Part shown: piece after piece, positions 16,978 to 24,927 of the stretch | Position numbering within the stretch: the stretch's first letter is position 1 | Layout of the letters: each line of letters opens with the position of its first letter | Source of the DNA: CAYOEZ01 sp964402955 | Lineage (GTDB): Bacteria > Chloroflexota > DTOL01 > DAOUCN01 | Length of the DNA stretch: 50,041 bases | Assembly: GCA_964402955.1 (NCBI GenBank) | Contig: CAYOEZ010000007.1 | Location: 1 to 50,041, forward strand | Direction: 5' to 3' | Program-made: the position numbers and the translations under genes | The notes under the pieces: generated by a model | What the model was told of the DNA's origin: nothing | The model's input: the letters and a program-made list of their open reading frames with translations, nothing else | Databases searched by the model: none

Positions 16978-18738
16978 TTGCCAGCACGCCGAGCGTCAAC
17001 GCAACAACGAGTACTGCACGAAAGCCAGCCAGCGCGCCTGCTTCTATATCTGGCCGTGGCTGCTGGATTCCTGGCGGCTGTGTGTGCTGTCGCTCAGGCG
17101 TATCTACTGAGTGATGTTGTTGATCGCATCTTCATGCGCCGCCAGGCGCTGACCGATGTCATGCGCCTGCTGGCGCTTCTCCTTGCGCTGGCGTTTCTGC
17201 GCGCGGCCGTCATTTGGGGCGGCGATGTTCTGGCGCAGCGTTCCGCCAGCCAGCTCAAGAACAGCCTGCGCGAGCGCCTCACTCGTCATATCTTCGATCT
17301 TGGCCCCGCCTATACCACAGGCGAGAGCAGCGGCGAGTTGGTGCACGCCACGGTACAGGGCGTTGAGGAACTGGACGAGTACATGGCCGTCTACCAACCC
17401 GTGCGGGTCCTAACTGCTCTCGTGCCAGTCTTCGTGGTCTTTGTCATTCTTGCCATCGATCCGCTGACGACGTTGGTCCTTCTCTTCACGGGGCCCATGC
17501 TTGTTCTGGTGCTGGCGCTGGTTGGCAGCCGCACACGTGATGTGACCGAGCGGCGTTTCCGTGAGATGAGCTGGATGAGCGCCTTCTTTCTCGACATGTT
17601 GCAGGGCATGGCGACCCTCAAGTTGTTCGGGCGCAGCCGCGAGCAGATCGAGAACATGCGCGCCATCAGCCGCCACTATGGCACCACCACGATGGAAGTG
17701 CTGCAAACCGCCTTTCAGACGGCGCTTGTGCTGGAGTTTGGCGGCACGGTGGCGACGGCGCTGGTCGCGGTTGAGGTCAGCTTGCGCCTGATGGCGGGGA
17801 CTCTCTCGTTCAATCATGCTCTGGCTGTGCTTGTGATCACACCGGAGTTCTTCCTCCCCTTGCGCCAGTTCGCCATCAGGTATCACGCCGGCGCAACCGG
17901 CAAGGCCGCGGCTGAGCGGATCTTCGCCATTCTGGACACGCCGTTGCGTGGGCAGCGCAGCGCAGCGCCCGTCGTGCAGACCACCTCTGTCATGCCTGCT
18001 CATCTCGGCATCAGCTTTGAGAATGTGCATCTGGCCTACGACGATGGTCAGCGCCGTGCCTTGCAGGGATTCTCGCTGCAGATCCCGGAGCAGCAGACGG
18101 TGGCGCTGGTCGGGGCGACGGGCGCAGGCAAGACCTCGGTGGCCAATCTTCTGCTACGCTTCGTCGACCCGGATGCGGGGGCGATCACTGTTGGCGGAAC
18201 GCCGTTGTCTGCCATCGACCTGGCGGTGTGGCGCGCTCATGTGGGCTGGGTACCGCAGCGTCCGCATCTCTTCCACGGCACGATCGCCGACAACATCTGC
18301 CTGGCGCTGCCGGATGCGCCCCGCGAGCGGGTCGTCGCCGCGGCGCGCGCTGCGCACGCACACGAGTTCATCCAGGCGCTGCCGCAGGGCTACGACACGC
18401 CGATCGGTGAAGAGGGGGCGCGTCTGAGCGGGGGGCAACAGCAGCGCATCGCCATCGCGCGCGCCTTTCTCAAGGATGCGCCAATCATCATCCTCGACGA
18501 GGCGACCTCTAACCTCGACTCAGAGAGCGAAGCGGCGATCCATGACGCCCTCACGCGCCTGATGCAGGGGCGCACTGTTTTGATCATCGCGCACCGCCTG
18601 AAGCTTGTCTATTCCGCCGACATGGTTGTTGTGATGGATAGCGGGCGCGTCGTCGAGACGGGCGATCATCGTTCGCTGCTGGCGCAGCATGGATTGTATG
18701 AAGAGATCGTGGCCAGCTATGAAGGCGGTGAAGCGTGA
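16978..18738 (+). CDS. cydD: Thiol reductant ABC exporter subunit CydD
   Basis: 586 residues from a TTG at 16978, chosen because GGCGGGGG lies about 8 bp upstream and the protein then starts 25-30 residues before the first membrane helix; the ATG at 16971 is out of frame. Half-transporter: six membrane helices (about 25-330), then a nucleotide-binding domain with Walker A GATGAGKTS, signature LSGGQQQR, Walker B IIILDEATSNLDSES and switch His IIAHRLK. CydDC exports glutathione or cysteine to the periplasm and is needed to assemble cytochrome bd, which explains its place after cydAB. Its stop overlaps the cydC start. Confidence 0.93.
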   Translation: MPARRASTQQRVLHESQPARLLLYLAVAAGFLAAVCAVAQAYLLSDVVDRIFMRRQALTDVMRLLALLLALAFLRAAVIWGGDVLAQRSASQLKNSLRERLTRHIFDLGPAYTTGESSGELVHATVQGVEELDEYMAVYQPVRVLTALVPVFVVFVILAIDPLTTLVLLFTGPMLVLVLALVGSRTRDVTERRFREMSWMSAFFLDMLQGMATLKLFGRSREQIENMRAISRHYGTTTMEVLQTAFQTALVLEFGGTVATALVAVEVSLRLMAGTLSFNHALAVLVITPEFFLPLRQFAIRYHAGATGKAAAERIFAILDTPLRGQRSAAPVVQTTSVMPAHLGISFENVHLAYDDGQRRALQGFSLQIPEQQTVALVGATGAGKTSVANLLLRFVDPDAGAITVGGTPLSAIDLAVWRAHVGWVPQRPHLFHGTIADNICLALPDAPRERVVAAARAAHAHEFIQALPQGYDTPIGEEGARLSGGQQQRIAIARAFLKDAPIIILDEATSNLDSESEAAIHDALTRLMQGRTVLIIAHRLKLVYSADMVVVMDSGRVVETGDHRSLLAQHGLYEEIVASYEGGEA

Positions 18739-20387
18739 GCACATTGGCGCGCTTGCTCAAGCTGATTGCACCGTTCCAACGCTGGATCGCGCTTGCCATC
18801 CTGCTGGGCTTTCTGACGATCGGTTCCAGCGTCGGGCTGATGGCGATGTCGTCCTATCTCATCTCGAAGGCAGCGCTTGTCACTGACATTGCCGACATTG
18901 CCATCCCCATCACGTTTGTGCGTGTGTTCGCCATTTTGCGCGCCGCGTTCCGTTACCTTGAGCGCTACTTCACGCACACGGCGACGTTGCGCATCCTGAC
19001 GCATCTGCGCGTGTGGTTCTACGCGTCGATTGAGCCGCTGGCGCCGGCGCGCTTGATGGACTTTCGCAGCGGCGACTTGTTGACCCGCATTGTCGGTGAT
19101 ATCGAGACGCTGGAAAACTTCTACGTACGCGTCGTTGTCCCGCCCATCACGGCTGCGTTGGTGACCGGCTTCGCCTGCCTGATTCTGGGCGCGTTCGATG
19201 CACGCCTGGCGGTGGCTTTGTTGCTGTTTCTCATCGTGACCGGCGTGGTCTTGCCGTTGGCGTCGCGCTGGGCCAGCAGGCAGACCGCTGCCGCCTTGAT
19301 CACGACGCGCTCCGACCTCAACGCCATGCTCGTTGATCAGATTCAGGGGCTCGCCGATCTGTTGTCATTCGATCAGGCGGGCCGGCGCCAGAGGGTGCTG
19401 GCCTTGAGCCTGGAGTTGACCCGCGTGCAGGAACGGATGGCGCTGGCGCGGGGTGTCAGCAATGCGCTGGCGGCGCTGTGCACAAGCCTGGCGGGGTTGA
19501 CCGTGCTGGGGTTGGCGATTCCTCTCGTAAGCGGCGCCAAGATCGATGGTGTATTCCTGGCCCTCTTGCCCTTGACGGCCATCGCCAGCTTCGAGGCGGT
19601 GCAGCCGCTGGCGCTGGCCTTGCAGCAACTGGACGCCAATCGAGCCGCCGGTCAGCGCTTGTTTGATCTGATCGACGCGACACCGGCGGTCAGCGATCCT
19701 GCGCTTTCGGCTGTGGCTGAGGGCGCGGCCATCGAGGTGCGCAACCTGCGCTTTGGCTACGCTTCGGGTGATGCGCTGGCTCTGGATGGCGTCAGCTTCA
19801 GCGTGCCATCGGGCGGACGGGCCGCGATCGTCGGGTCGAGCGGATCGGGCAAATCGACCATTGTCAATCTGTTGCTACGCTTTTGGGACTACGAGCAAGG
19901 CCAGATACTGATTGGGGGACGCGATCTGCACGAATATGCCATCGAGGATGTGCGGCGCATGCTGGCCGTTGTGCCGCAGCAAGTACATCTGTTCAACGCC
20001 ACGCTGCGTGACAATCTGGTTCTGGCAAACCCGGACGCAAGCGACGCACAGATTGTCGCCGCCTGCACGATGGCGCAGGTCCACGATTTCGTGCAGAGCC
20101 TGCCGCAAGGATATGACACACTCATCGGTGAGAATGGCCTGCTCCTGAGCGGCGGAGAGCGCCAACGCCTGGCTGTGGCGCGAGCCATCCTCAAAAACGC
20201 GCCGGTTCTGATCCTGGATGAGGCGACAGCCAATCTGGATACGCTGACGGAGCAACGCCTGCTGGAAGCGCTCGAACCGTTTATGCGCGGCCGCACGGTG
20301 TTGATCATCTCGCACCGGCGCATGGTACGGGCGCACGTCGATCAGGTAATCATGCTGGAAAAGGGGCGCGTGATCGCAGGAGCATAG
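18735..20387 (+). CDS. cydC: Thiol reductant ABC exporter subunit CydC
   Basis: 550 residues. It begins with GTG in a GTGA overlap with the cydD stop, a sign of coupled translation. The N-terminus LLKLIAPFQRWIALAILLGFLTIGSSVGLMAMSSYLISKAAL is typical of CydC. The nucleotide-binding domain has Walker A GSSGSGKST, signature LSGGERQR, Walker B VLILDEATANLDTLTE and switch His IISHRR. It forms the heterodimeric exporter with CydD. Last gene of the operon; a strong hairpin follows 26 bp after the stop. Confidence 0.93.
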   Translation: MSTLARLLKLIAPFQRWIALAILLGFLTIGSSVGLMAMSSYLISKAALVTDIADIAIPITFVRVFAILRAAFRYLERYFTHTATLRILTHLRVWFYASIEPLAPARLMDFRSGDLLTRIVGDIETLENFYVRVVVPPITAALVTGFACLILGAFDARLAVALLLFLIVTGVVLPLASRWASRQTAAALITTRSDLNAMLVDQIQGLADLLSFDQAGRRQRVLALSLELTRVQERMALARGVSNALAALCTSLAGLTVLGLAIPLVSGAKIDGVFLALLPLTAIASFEAVQPLALALQQLDANRAAGQRLFDLIDATPAVSDPALSAVAEGAAIEVRNLRFGYASGDALALDGVSFSVPSGGRAAIVGSSGSGKSTIVNLLLRFWDYEQGQILIGGRDLHEYAIEDVRRMLAVVPQQVHLFNATLRDNLVLANPDASDAQIVAACTMAQVHDFVQSLPQGYDTLIGENGLLLSGGERQRLAVARAILKNAPVLILDEATANLDTLTEQRLLEALEPFMRGRTVLIISHRRMVRAHVDQVIMLEKGRVIAGA

Positions 20388-20412
20388 CGCGGCGCCCGAC
20401 GCGCATAGCGAT

Positions 20413-20457
20413 ACATCGCCCTGCCGCAGACGCGTATAGTCTGCGGCAGGGCGATGT
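20413..20457. terminator. 19-bp perfect hairpin between convergent genes
   Basis: The arms 20413-20431 and 20439-20457 are exact reverse complements (core CATCGCCCTGCCGCAGAC) around a 7-nt loop. It sits 25 bp after cydC and 5 bp before the end of the cytochrome c gene, so it can stop transcription from both sides. There is no long U-tract. Confidence 0.75.
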
Positions 20458-20462
20458 GCATC

Positions 20463-21458
20463 CTACGGTGTCGCGGCGAATGCAGCATCGACGCTGTTCA
20501 GGTAGTTGAACATGGCCTTCAGATCGTCATCTGAGAATGCCGCGCCTAGATCCTTCCAGGGCATGCGGCTGTTCTGCAAGCGCAGGCCGTTGGGCCGAGT
20601 GCCGGTGCGGATGGTGTTGACGAAGCCGGCCTGGTCGTAGACGTGCAATGCCACAAGCAGGCTGGGACCGAGGGGCACCGGCGACAAGGCCTCGATGCCG
20701 AGCAGCGCCGTACCTCCGTTCAGGTTCTTGCCGTGGCAGTCGCGGCAACCAGCAAAAGCGACCAGATAGCGCCCGTATTCAGTGGTGGCGCCTGCTTTTG
20801 GGGCCACGATGGGCCTGGAGATGGCTGGCTGCACGCTCGTCGGCGCCAGGCCGGCGCCCACGGCCAAGCCGGCCAGCAGGTTGAGATCACGCGCCGGCAC
20901 GTCGTGCGCCACGCCTGGCTGTGAGCGCAGGTAGGCGGTGATAGCCTGTGCGTCATCGTCGCTGAGGTAGCGGAATGACCATGATGGCATCCCCAGCAGG
21001 GGACGGCCATTTTTGTCGACCCCTTCGCGCAGCGCACGCACGACCTCACCGTCTGACCAGTTCTTGATAGGCCCGCCGGGGGTCAGGTTGGGAGAAAAGA
21101 GCGTGCCAATCGGCGGATTGCTGATCACGTTCTTTGTGCTGCCGTCGAGGGGCAACGCACCTGTCGACGAATGGCAGGTGATGCAGAGGTTGGCCAGTTT
21201 CTGGCCGCGGGCGACTTGTTCTGCCGCCACTGCCAGCTTGATGTTCGCCACAGGATGGCTGCCCGTCGTGTTGAGGTTGTAGAAGCCAAACAGGGCGATC
21301 AGGATGACCATCACGAAGCCCGGGACGCCGAAGGCGAAGACAATTGGCCCCAGCCGTCTTAGCAGCGGATTGCTGACGCCGGACGAGCGGCGCGCCAGCC
21401 ACGCCGAGAACAGAGCGCATGCAGCGAGCAGCGCAAGGCCGAGTGCATTGACTATCAT
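20463..21458 (-). CDS. Membrane-anchored dihaem cytochrome c
   Basis: 331 residues. Two hydrophobic N-terminal segments (about 3-22 and 38-60) anchor it in the membrane; two haem c sites follow: CITCH near residue 94 and CRDCH near 236, each within a class I cytochrome c domain. Likely axial methionines are in LLGMPSWSF and NSRMPW. The domain pair resembles the cytochrome subunits of membrane alcohol/aldehyde/gluconate dehydrogenases, but no dehydrogenase partner is next to it, so it may be a general electron carrier. It is convergent with cydC. It is 22 bp downstream of the HD-GYP remnant and GGGGGTCTCC precedes the ATG. Confidence 0.88.
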   Translation of the reverse strand: MIVNALGLALLAACALFSAWLARRSSGVSNPLLRRLGPIVFAFGVPGFVMVILIALFGFYNLNTTGSHPVANIKLAVAAEQVARGQKLANLCITCHSSTGALPLDGSTKNVISNPPIGTLFSPNLTPGGPIKNWSDGEVVRALREGVDKNGRPLLGMPSWSFRYLSDDDAQAITAYLRSQPGVAHDVPARDLNLLAGLAVGAGLAPTSVQPAISRPIVAPKAGATTEYGRYLVAFAGCRDCHGKNLNGGTALLGIEALSPVPLGPSLLVALHVYDQAGFVNTIRTGTRPNGLRLQNSRMPWKDLGAAFSDDDLKAMFNYLNSVDAAFAATP

Positions 21459-21480
21459 GGAGACCCCCTATAGTAAGATT

Positions 21481-21600
21481 CTATCGAACAACACGATATG
21501 GCGTACTTGTGTCGATAATCTCGTCCAGGAAGATCATCAGAATGTGCGGGTCGAAATGCTTGCCGGCCTGCTCGCGCAGGTAGGCAATGGCCCCGCCCGC
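21481..21600 (-). pseudogene. HD-GYP domain C-terminal remnant
   Basis: Reading the minus strand to the TAG at 21481-21483 gives about 39 codons without a start. GAIAYLREQAGKHFDPHIL is the pattern found at the end of HD-GYP cyclic-di-GMP phosphodiesterase domains (x-A-x-x-x-I-x-x-x-x-G-x-x-F-D-P), followed by a short tail. Nothing of the catalytic HD or GYP motifs remains. The fragment begins abruptly at the inverted repeat at 21601-21644, so the rest of the gene was probably lost by deletion or rearrangement there. The family call rests on a short match. Confidence 0.55.
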
Positions 21601-21644
21601 CCCCAATTCTGGGGGGAGTCGCGCGTGTTCCCCCAGAATTGGGG
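21601..21644. repeat. 15-bp inverted repeat CCCCAATTCTGGGGG
   Basis: Arms 21601-21615 and 21630-21644 are exact reverse complements around a 14-nt loop. It begins directly after the stop codon of the ArsA-like gene and could terminate its transcript. It also marks the break point of the HD-GYP remnant. Confidence 0.65.
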
Positions 21645-22847
21645 TTAGAGGGCGAGGGACCGAGTCATATTGAGAATTGCTGGACGGGTTCTGAAAATAA
21701 TGCGTAATTGGCCGCTATCAAGGCGGGCCTCTGCGACGTCTCGATCTACCAGCACATGGGGCAAGATCAGGTTGCGGCGCTGATTGCCGATGCGGACGAT
21801 CAACTCGTCGCCAAGCCGGGTCAGGTCGATGGCTTCCTTTGCTGCCAGCGGCAGCGCAACGGTCAGGACGTAGTCATCCGCCAGCTTCTCGATCGTCTGC
21901 GCTGTGCCTGTATAGAAGATGGCTGCCGGGTTGTCGCTGCCAAAGAGCGCCTCTGCCATGCGCTCGAGCATGACCTGGCCGACGACTTCCTGGTTGAACA
22001 GCGGCACGCGGCGGATGGGCAGCGGGCTGAAGCTCTCCTCGATCAGCGCCAGATATTTGCGCTGAATGTCCTTCCATGCGGCGAAGTAATCGTCGTGGAC
22101 GGCTTCGGGGAAGACGCGATTACAGACGATCAGGTCAGTAACGTACCCGTAGAGTCCAAGGTAGGTGTAGGTGCGCTGGGCTTCCTTGATGACCATCTTC
22201 TCCGGGTTGACGACCAGGCGAATTGATGATGTCTGAGGATCGGCCAGGATCGTGTGCAGCCGCTGCAGGCGTTGCATGCCTTCCTTGATGGCGCCAAAGA
22301 CCTCGTCGGGTGGCATCGGGATATTGAGGATGGGTTGCATCACCGGGCCGAGCAGTTTGGCTGCCTTGCGCTGTACCGGGAAAATCTTCTCCAGCCACCA
22401 ACTGGCGATGTCGGGGAACGAGAGCAGCTTGAGCGTCTCGCCCGTCGGCGCGGCGTCGATGATGATGACATCATAGTTGCCGCTATCGTGGTGGCGCTCG
22501 ACAACGAGCAGGCTCGCCAGCTCATCCATACCCGGGAAGGCAGTCATTTCCTGGGCCATTACATTGTCGAGACCACGCCAGGCCAGAACCTTGCTCAGAT
22601 AGCCCTGGATGATGCCATAGTACTCGTCGATCTGGTGATAAACGTCGATCTCCTGGGCCCACAGGTTGCTGCTCAGGGACCGGGGATCGGCGGACAGGGT
22701 GGTATCAAAGGAATCGGCGAGACTGTGCGCGGCGTCAGTGCTCAACACGAGGGTGCGTAGACCGTGTTGGGCGCAGGCTATGGCTGTGGCGGCGGCGACG
22801 CTTGTCTTGCCCACGCCGCCCTTGCCCGTGTAGAGCATGATCCGCAT
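21645..22847 (-). CDS. ArsA/GET3-family ATPase
   Basis: 400 residues. The deviant Walker A YTGKGGVGKTSVAAATA starts at residue 5, switch I is DAAHSLADSF, and Walker B with the following Asp lies in YDVIIIDAAPTGETLKLLSFP. The C-terminus (about 315-385, VALPLAAKEAIDLTRLGDELIVRIG) is the small Hsp20/p23-like beta domain often attached to bacterial ArsA homologues. The arsenite-binding cysteines of true ArsA are not evident and no ars genes are nearby, so a chaperone or membrane-protein targeting role is as likely. The ATG at 22847 is preceded by GAGGAGGT at good spacing; an upstream in-frame ATG at 22916 is unlikely. Confidence 0.85.
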   Translation of the reverse strand: MRIMLYTGKGGVGKTSVAAATAIACAQHGLRTLVLSTDAAHSLADSFDTTLSADPRSLSSNLWAQEIDVYHQIDEYYGIIQGYLSKVLAWRGLDNVMAQEMTAFPGMDELASLLVVERHHDSGNYDVIIIDAAPTGETLKLLSFPDIASWWLEKIFPVQRKAAKLLGPVMQPILNIPMPPDEVFGAIKEGMQRLQRLHTILADPQTSSIRLVVNPEKMVIKEAQRTYTYLGLYGYVTDLIVCNRVFPEAVHDDYFAAWKDIQRKYLALIEESFSPLPIRRVPLFNQEVVGQVMLERMAEALFGSDNPAAIFYTGTAQTIEKLADDYVLTVALPLAAKEAIDLTRLGDELIVRIGNQRRNLILPHVLVDRDVAEARLDSGQLRIIFRTRPAILNMTRSLAL

Positions 22848-22952
22848 CGTATGGACCTCCTCTGACATCTGCCGATGGAATCGCTGCCGGTGCGCCCGGT
22901 CGAGTGCAACCATCAATGTGTCGCAGCGCGTGTCCGCCTATCAAGCACAATG

Positions 22953-22981
22953 ATTATAGTTCATGAACAGCACAGTTGCAA
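22953..22981 (-). promoter_or_regulatory. Promoter of the ArsA-like gene
   Basis: TTGCAA, 17 bp, TATAAT on the minus strand. Transcription would start near 22946, about 100 nt before the ATG. Confidence 0.7.
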
Positions 22982-23022
22982 CAGAGCCTGTGCCTGTGGT
23001 ATCATAGCCATAGAAACACGAA

Positions 23023-23064
23023 AAGGCGGCTCCGTCTGCCGTCACAAGCAGACGTGTCCGCCTT
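23023..23064 (-). terminator. Intrinsic terminator of the beta-helix gene
   Basis: AAGGCGG-CTC-CGTCTGC, an 8-nt loop, GCAGACG-TGT-CCGCCTT. On the minus strand the hairpin is followed by TTTT. It starts 24 nt after the stop at 23089. Confidence 0.7.
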
Positions 23065-23088
23065 CTGACGCCGGGGCGTGCGACGCGT

Positions 23089-24849
23089 TCAGGGCAGTTC
23101 ATCAAGAATGACGGGCAGGTAGCCTTTGTAGAACAAAGCCCGGTAGTGGTACCCCAGGTCGACCATATCGGCGTCGGGTATGTCTTGTACGGCCGTCGTG
23201 CGCTCGCCCAGGCCCAGATCGCTGGCCATGTCTGTGCCTGCGTCGAGGGCCGGGCTGTTCTCGTGCTGGCCGGCGCTCTTCTGGCTCAGGTAGAAGGCGC
23301 CATCACGCCCGCGTATGAACAGCGGATCGGCGCTGATATTGTCCTCGGCGGAGACGCCGACGATATTGCCGGAGCGGTTGTTCCAGACGTTGTTGTGCGT
23401 GATGACGGGGTTAGCGTCCTCTGCTCGCACCGGGGTGTCAGCCCAGATGCCGTAGCCGTTGCCGATGATGATGTTGTTCGTGATCGTCGGGCATGATCGG
23501 GCTGCCAGGTAGATGCCCTCGCCGTTGCCGCCCTGGTTGTTGTAGGCAATGGTGTTGTTGCGAATGAGCGGAGTCGCGTTCTCGATGTAGATGCCGCCGG
23601 CCTGCATCGATGATGAGTTGCGGGCGATCATATTGTTGATGAAGCTGGGCGCTGAGCCCTCGATATAGACAGCGCCGCCAAACATGCCGACGGCATTGTT
23701 GGCCAGTGTGTTGTTGATGACGGTGGGCCATGAGTGACCATCCACCCCCATCCCGCCGCCGCCGATGGTGGCCACGTTATCAATGATGTTGTTGTTGTCG
23801 ACCGTGGCTGAGGAATTGTGTATGTGCACGCCGCCGCCATGATACGACGCTGAATTGTTGGTAATGATATTGCGGGCGATTGTGGCTGAGGAGCGGTCCA
23901 CGTAGATGCCTCCGCCAGTATCGGCTTCGTTGTATTGGAAGGTGTTGCCCGAGACCGACGCAGTGGAACGATCCATATACAGGCCGCCGCCGTAATAGTA
24001 GGCAGTGTTGGTCAGGAATGAATTGGCAAAGATAGACGGCGCCGAGCCATTGCGCAGGTAGACTCCGCCGCCCAGAGCATTGGCGATGTTCTGCCTGATG
24101 ATGTTGTTGGCGAACTCCGGCGAGGACTCGAACATGTCGACCCCGCCGCCATAGACGGCCCTGTTGCTGATGATGGTGTTGCCGGTAATGGTCGGCGACG
24201 AGCGGGTGATATTGAGACCGCCGCCGTACTGGTCGGCCTTGTTATCCTCGAAGTAGTTGCTCTCGATGACGGCTGTGGAGCCATCCCAGACGGCAATTGC
24301 GCCGCCGCCATAGGACGAGTGGTTTTTCGTGAACGTGTTGCCGATGATCCAGGGTGAGCCGCCGCTGATGAAGATGCCTCCGCCGTAGCTTTCGCTGCTT
24401 CCCGCGTTGTTGGCTGTGATCAGGTTGTTGCGAATGACCGGCGAGGCGCCGCCGCGAATGTCGATGCCGCCGCCGGTGAAGGACTTGCCGGCGATGATGG
24501 TGACGCCTTCGAGAACGGTGTCGCGGCGGATGGCAGCGCCGTAGGCGCGCACCACGGTATCCGCGTCAGCCCCGGTAATGATGGAAACGTTCTTGCCCTC
24601 GCCGCGAATGGTCACACCTGGGCGCAACATGATGTGCTCCATGTAGATGCCAGGCCCGACCTGGATGAGGTCGCCTGAACGCGCCAGCGAGAGCGCTGCG
24701 TTGATGGATGAATAGGCGCAGCCGCGCGGACAAACGAGAAGAATGCGACCACTGTCGGCCGCCGATGGCGACAGTATGTTGGTGACGAGAGAGGCAAGCA
24801 GGGCAGCGGCGATAAGCAGGCGATACCAATGCCAGGGTCGAACGGTCAC
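23089..24849 (-). CDS. Secreted right-handed parallel beta-helix protein
   Basis: 586 residues. The N-terminus (MTVRPWHWYRLLIAAALLASLVTNILSPSAADS) is a signal peptide. From about residue 45 it has the DUF1565/pectate-lyase-like opening (SINAALSLARSGDLIQVGPGIYMEHIMLRPGVTIRGEG), then roughly 17 coils of 21-24 residues with the pattern G-G-G-(I/V)-x-(I/V)-x-x-(S/G)-S-x-(P/A)-x-(I/V)-x-x-N-x-(I/F), the PbH1/NosD repeat. Such proteins bind or cleave extracellular polysaccharide or serve as surface scaffolds; no catalytic residues stand out. The 77-bp gap to the divergent membrane-protein gene must hold both promoters, but I cannot point to them. Confidence 0.88.
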   Translation of the reverse strand: MTVRPWHWYRLLIAAALLASLVTNILSPSAADSGRILLVCPRGCAYSSINAALSLARSGDLIQVGPGIYMEHIMLRPGVTIRGEGKNVSIITGADADTVVRAYGAAIRRDTVLEGVTIIAGKSFTGGGIDIRGGASPVIRNNLITANNAGSSESYGGGIFISGGSPWIIGNTFTKNHSSYGGGAIAVWDGSTAVIESNYFEDNKADQYGGGLNITRSSPTITGNTIISNRAVYGGGVDMFESSPEFANNIIRQNIANALGGGVYLRNGSAPSIFANSFLTNTAYYYGGGLYMDRSTASVSGNTFQYNEADTGGGIYVDRSSATIARNIITNNSASYHGGGVHIHNSSATVDNNNIIDNVATIGGGGMGVDGHSWPTVINNTLANNAVGMFGGAVYIEGSAPSFINNMIARNSSSMQAGGIYIENATPLIRNNTIAYNNQGGNGEGIYLAARSCPTITNNIIIGNGYGIWADTPVRAEDANPVITHNNVWNNRSGNIVGVSAEDNISADPLFIRGRDGAFYLSQKSAGQHENSPALDAGTDMASDLGLGERTTAVQDIPDADMVDLGYHYRALFYKGYLPVILDELP

Positions 24850-24927
24850 AGTCCCAGTCTCCTCTGCGCAAGGATGCCGGTGCAGGATAGCCGGTATGTG
24901 TGTGCCTCGTGCGCTCTCAGGACATAG

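Noticed and set aside
21645..22847. Arsenite efflux ATPase ArsA
   Set aside because: The arsenite-binding cysteines are not apparent and arsB/arsD/arsR are absent, so only the family level is claimed.
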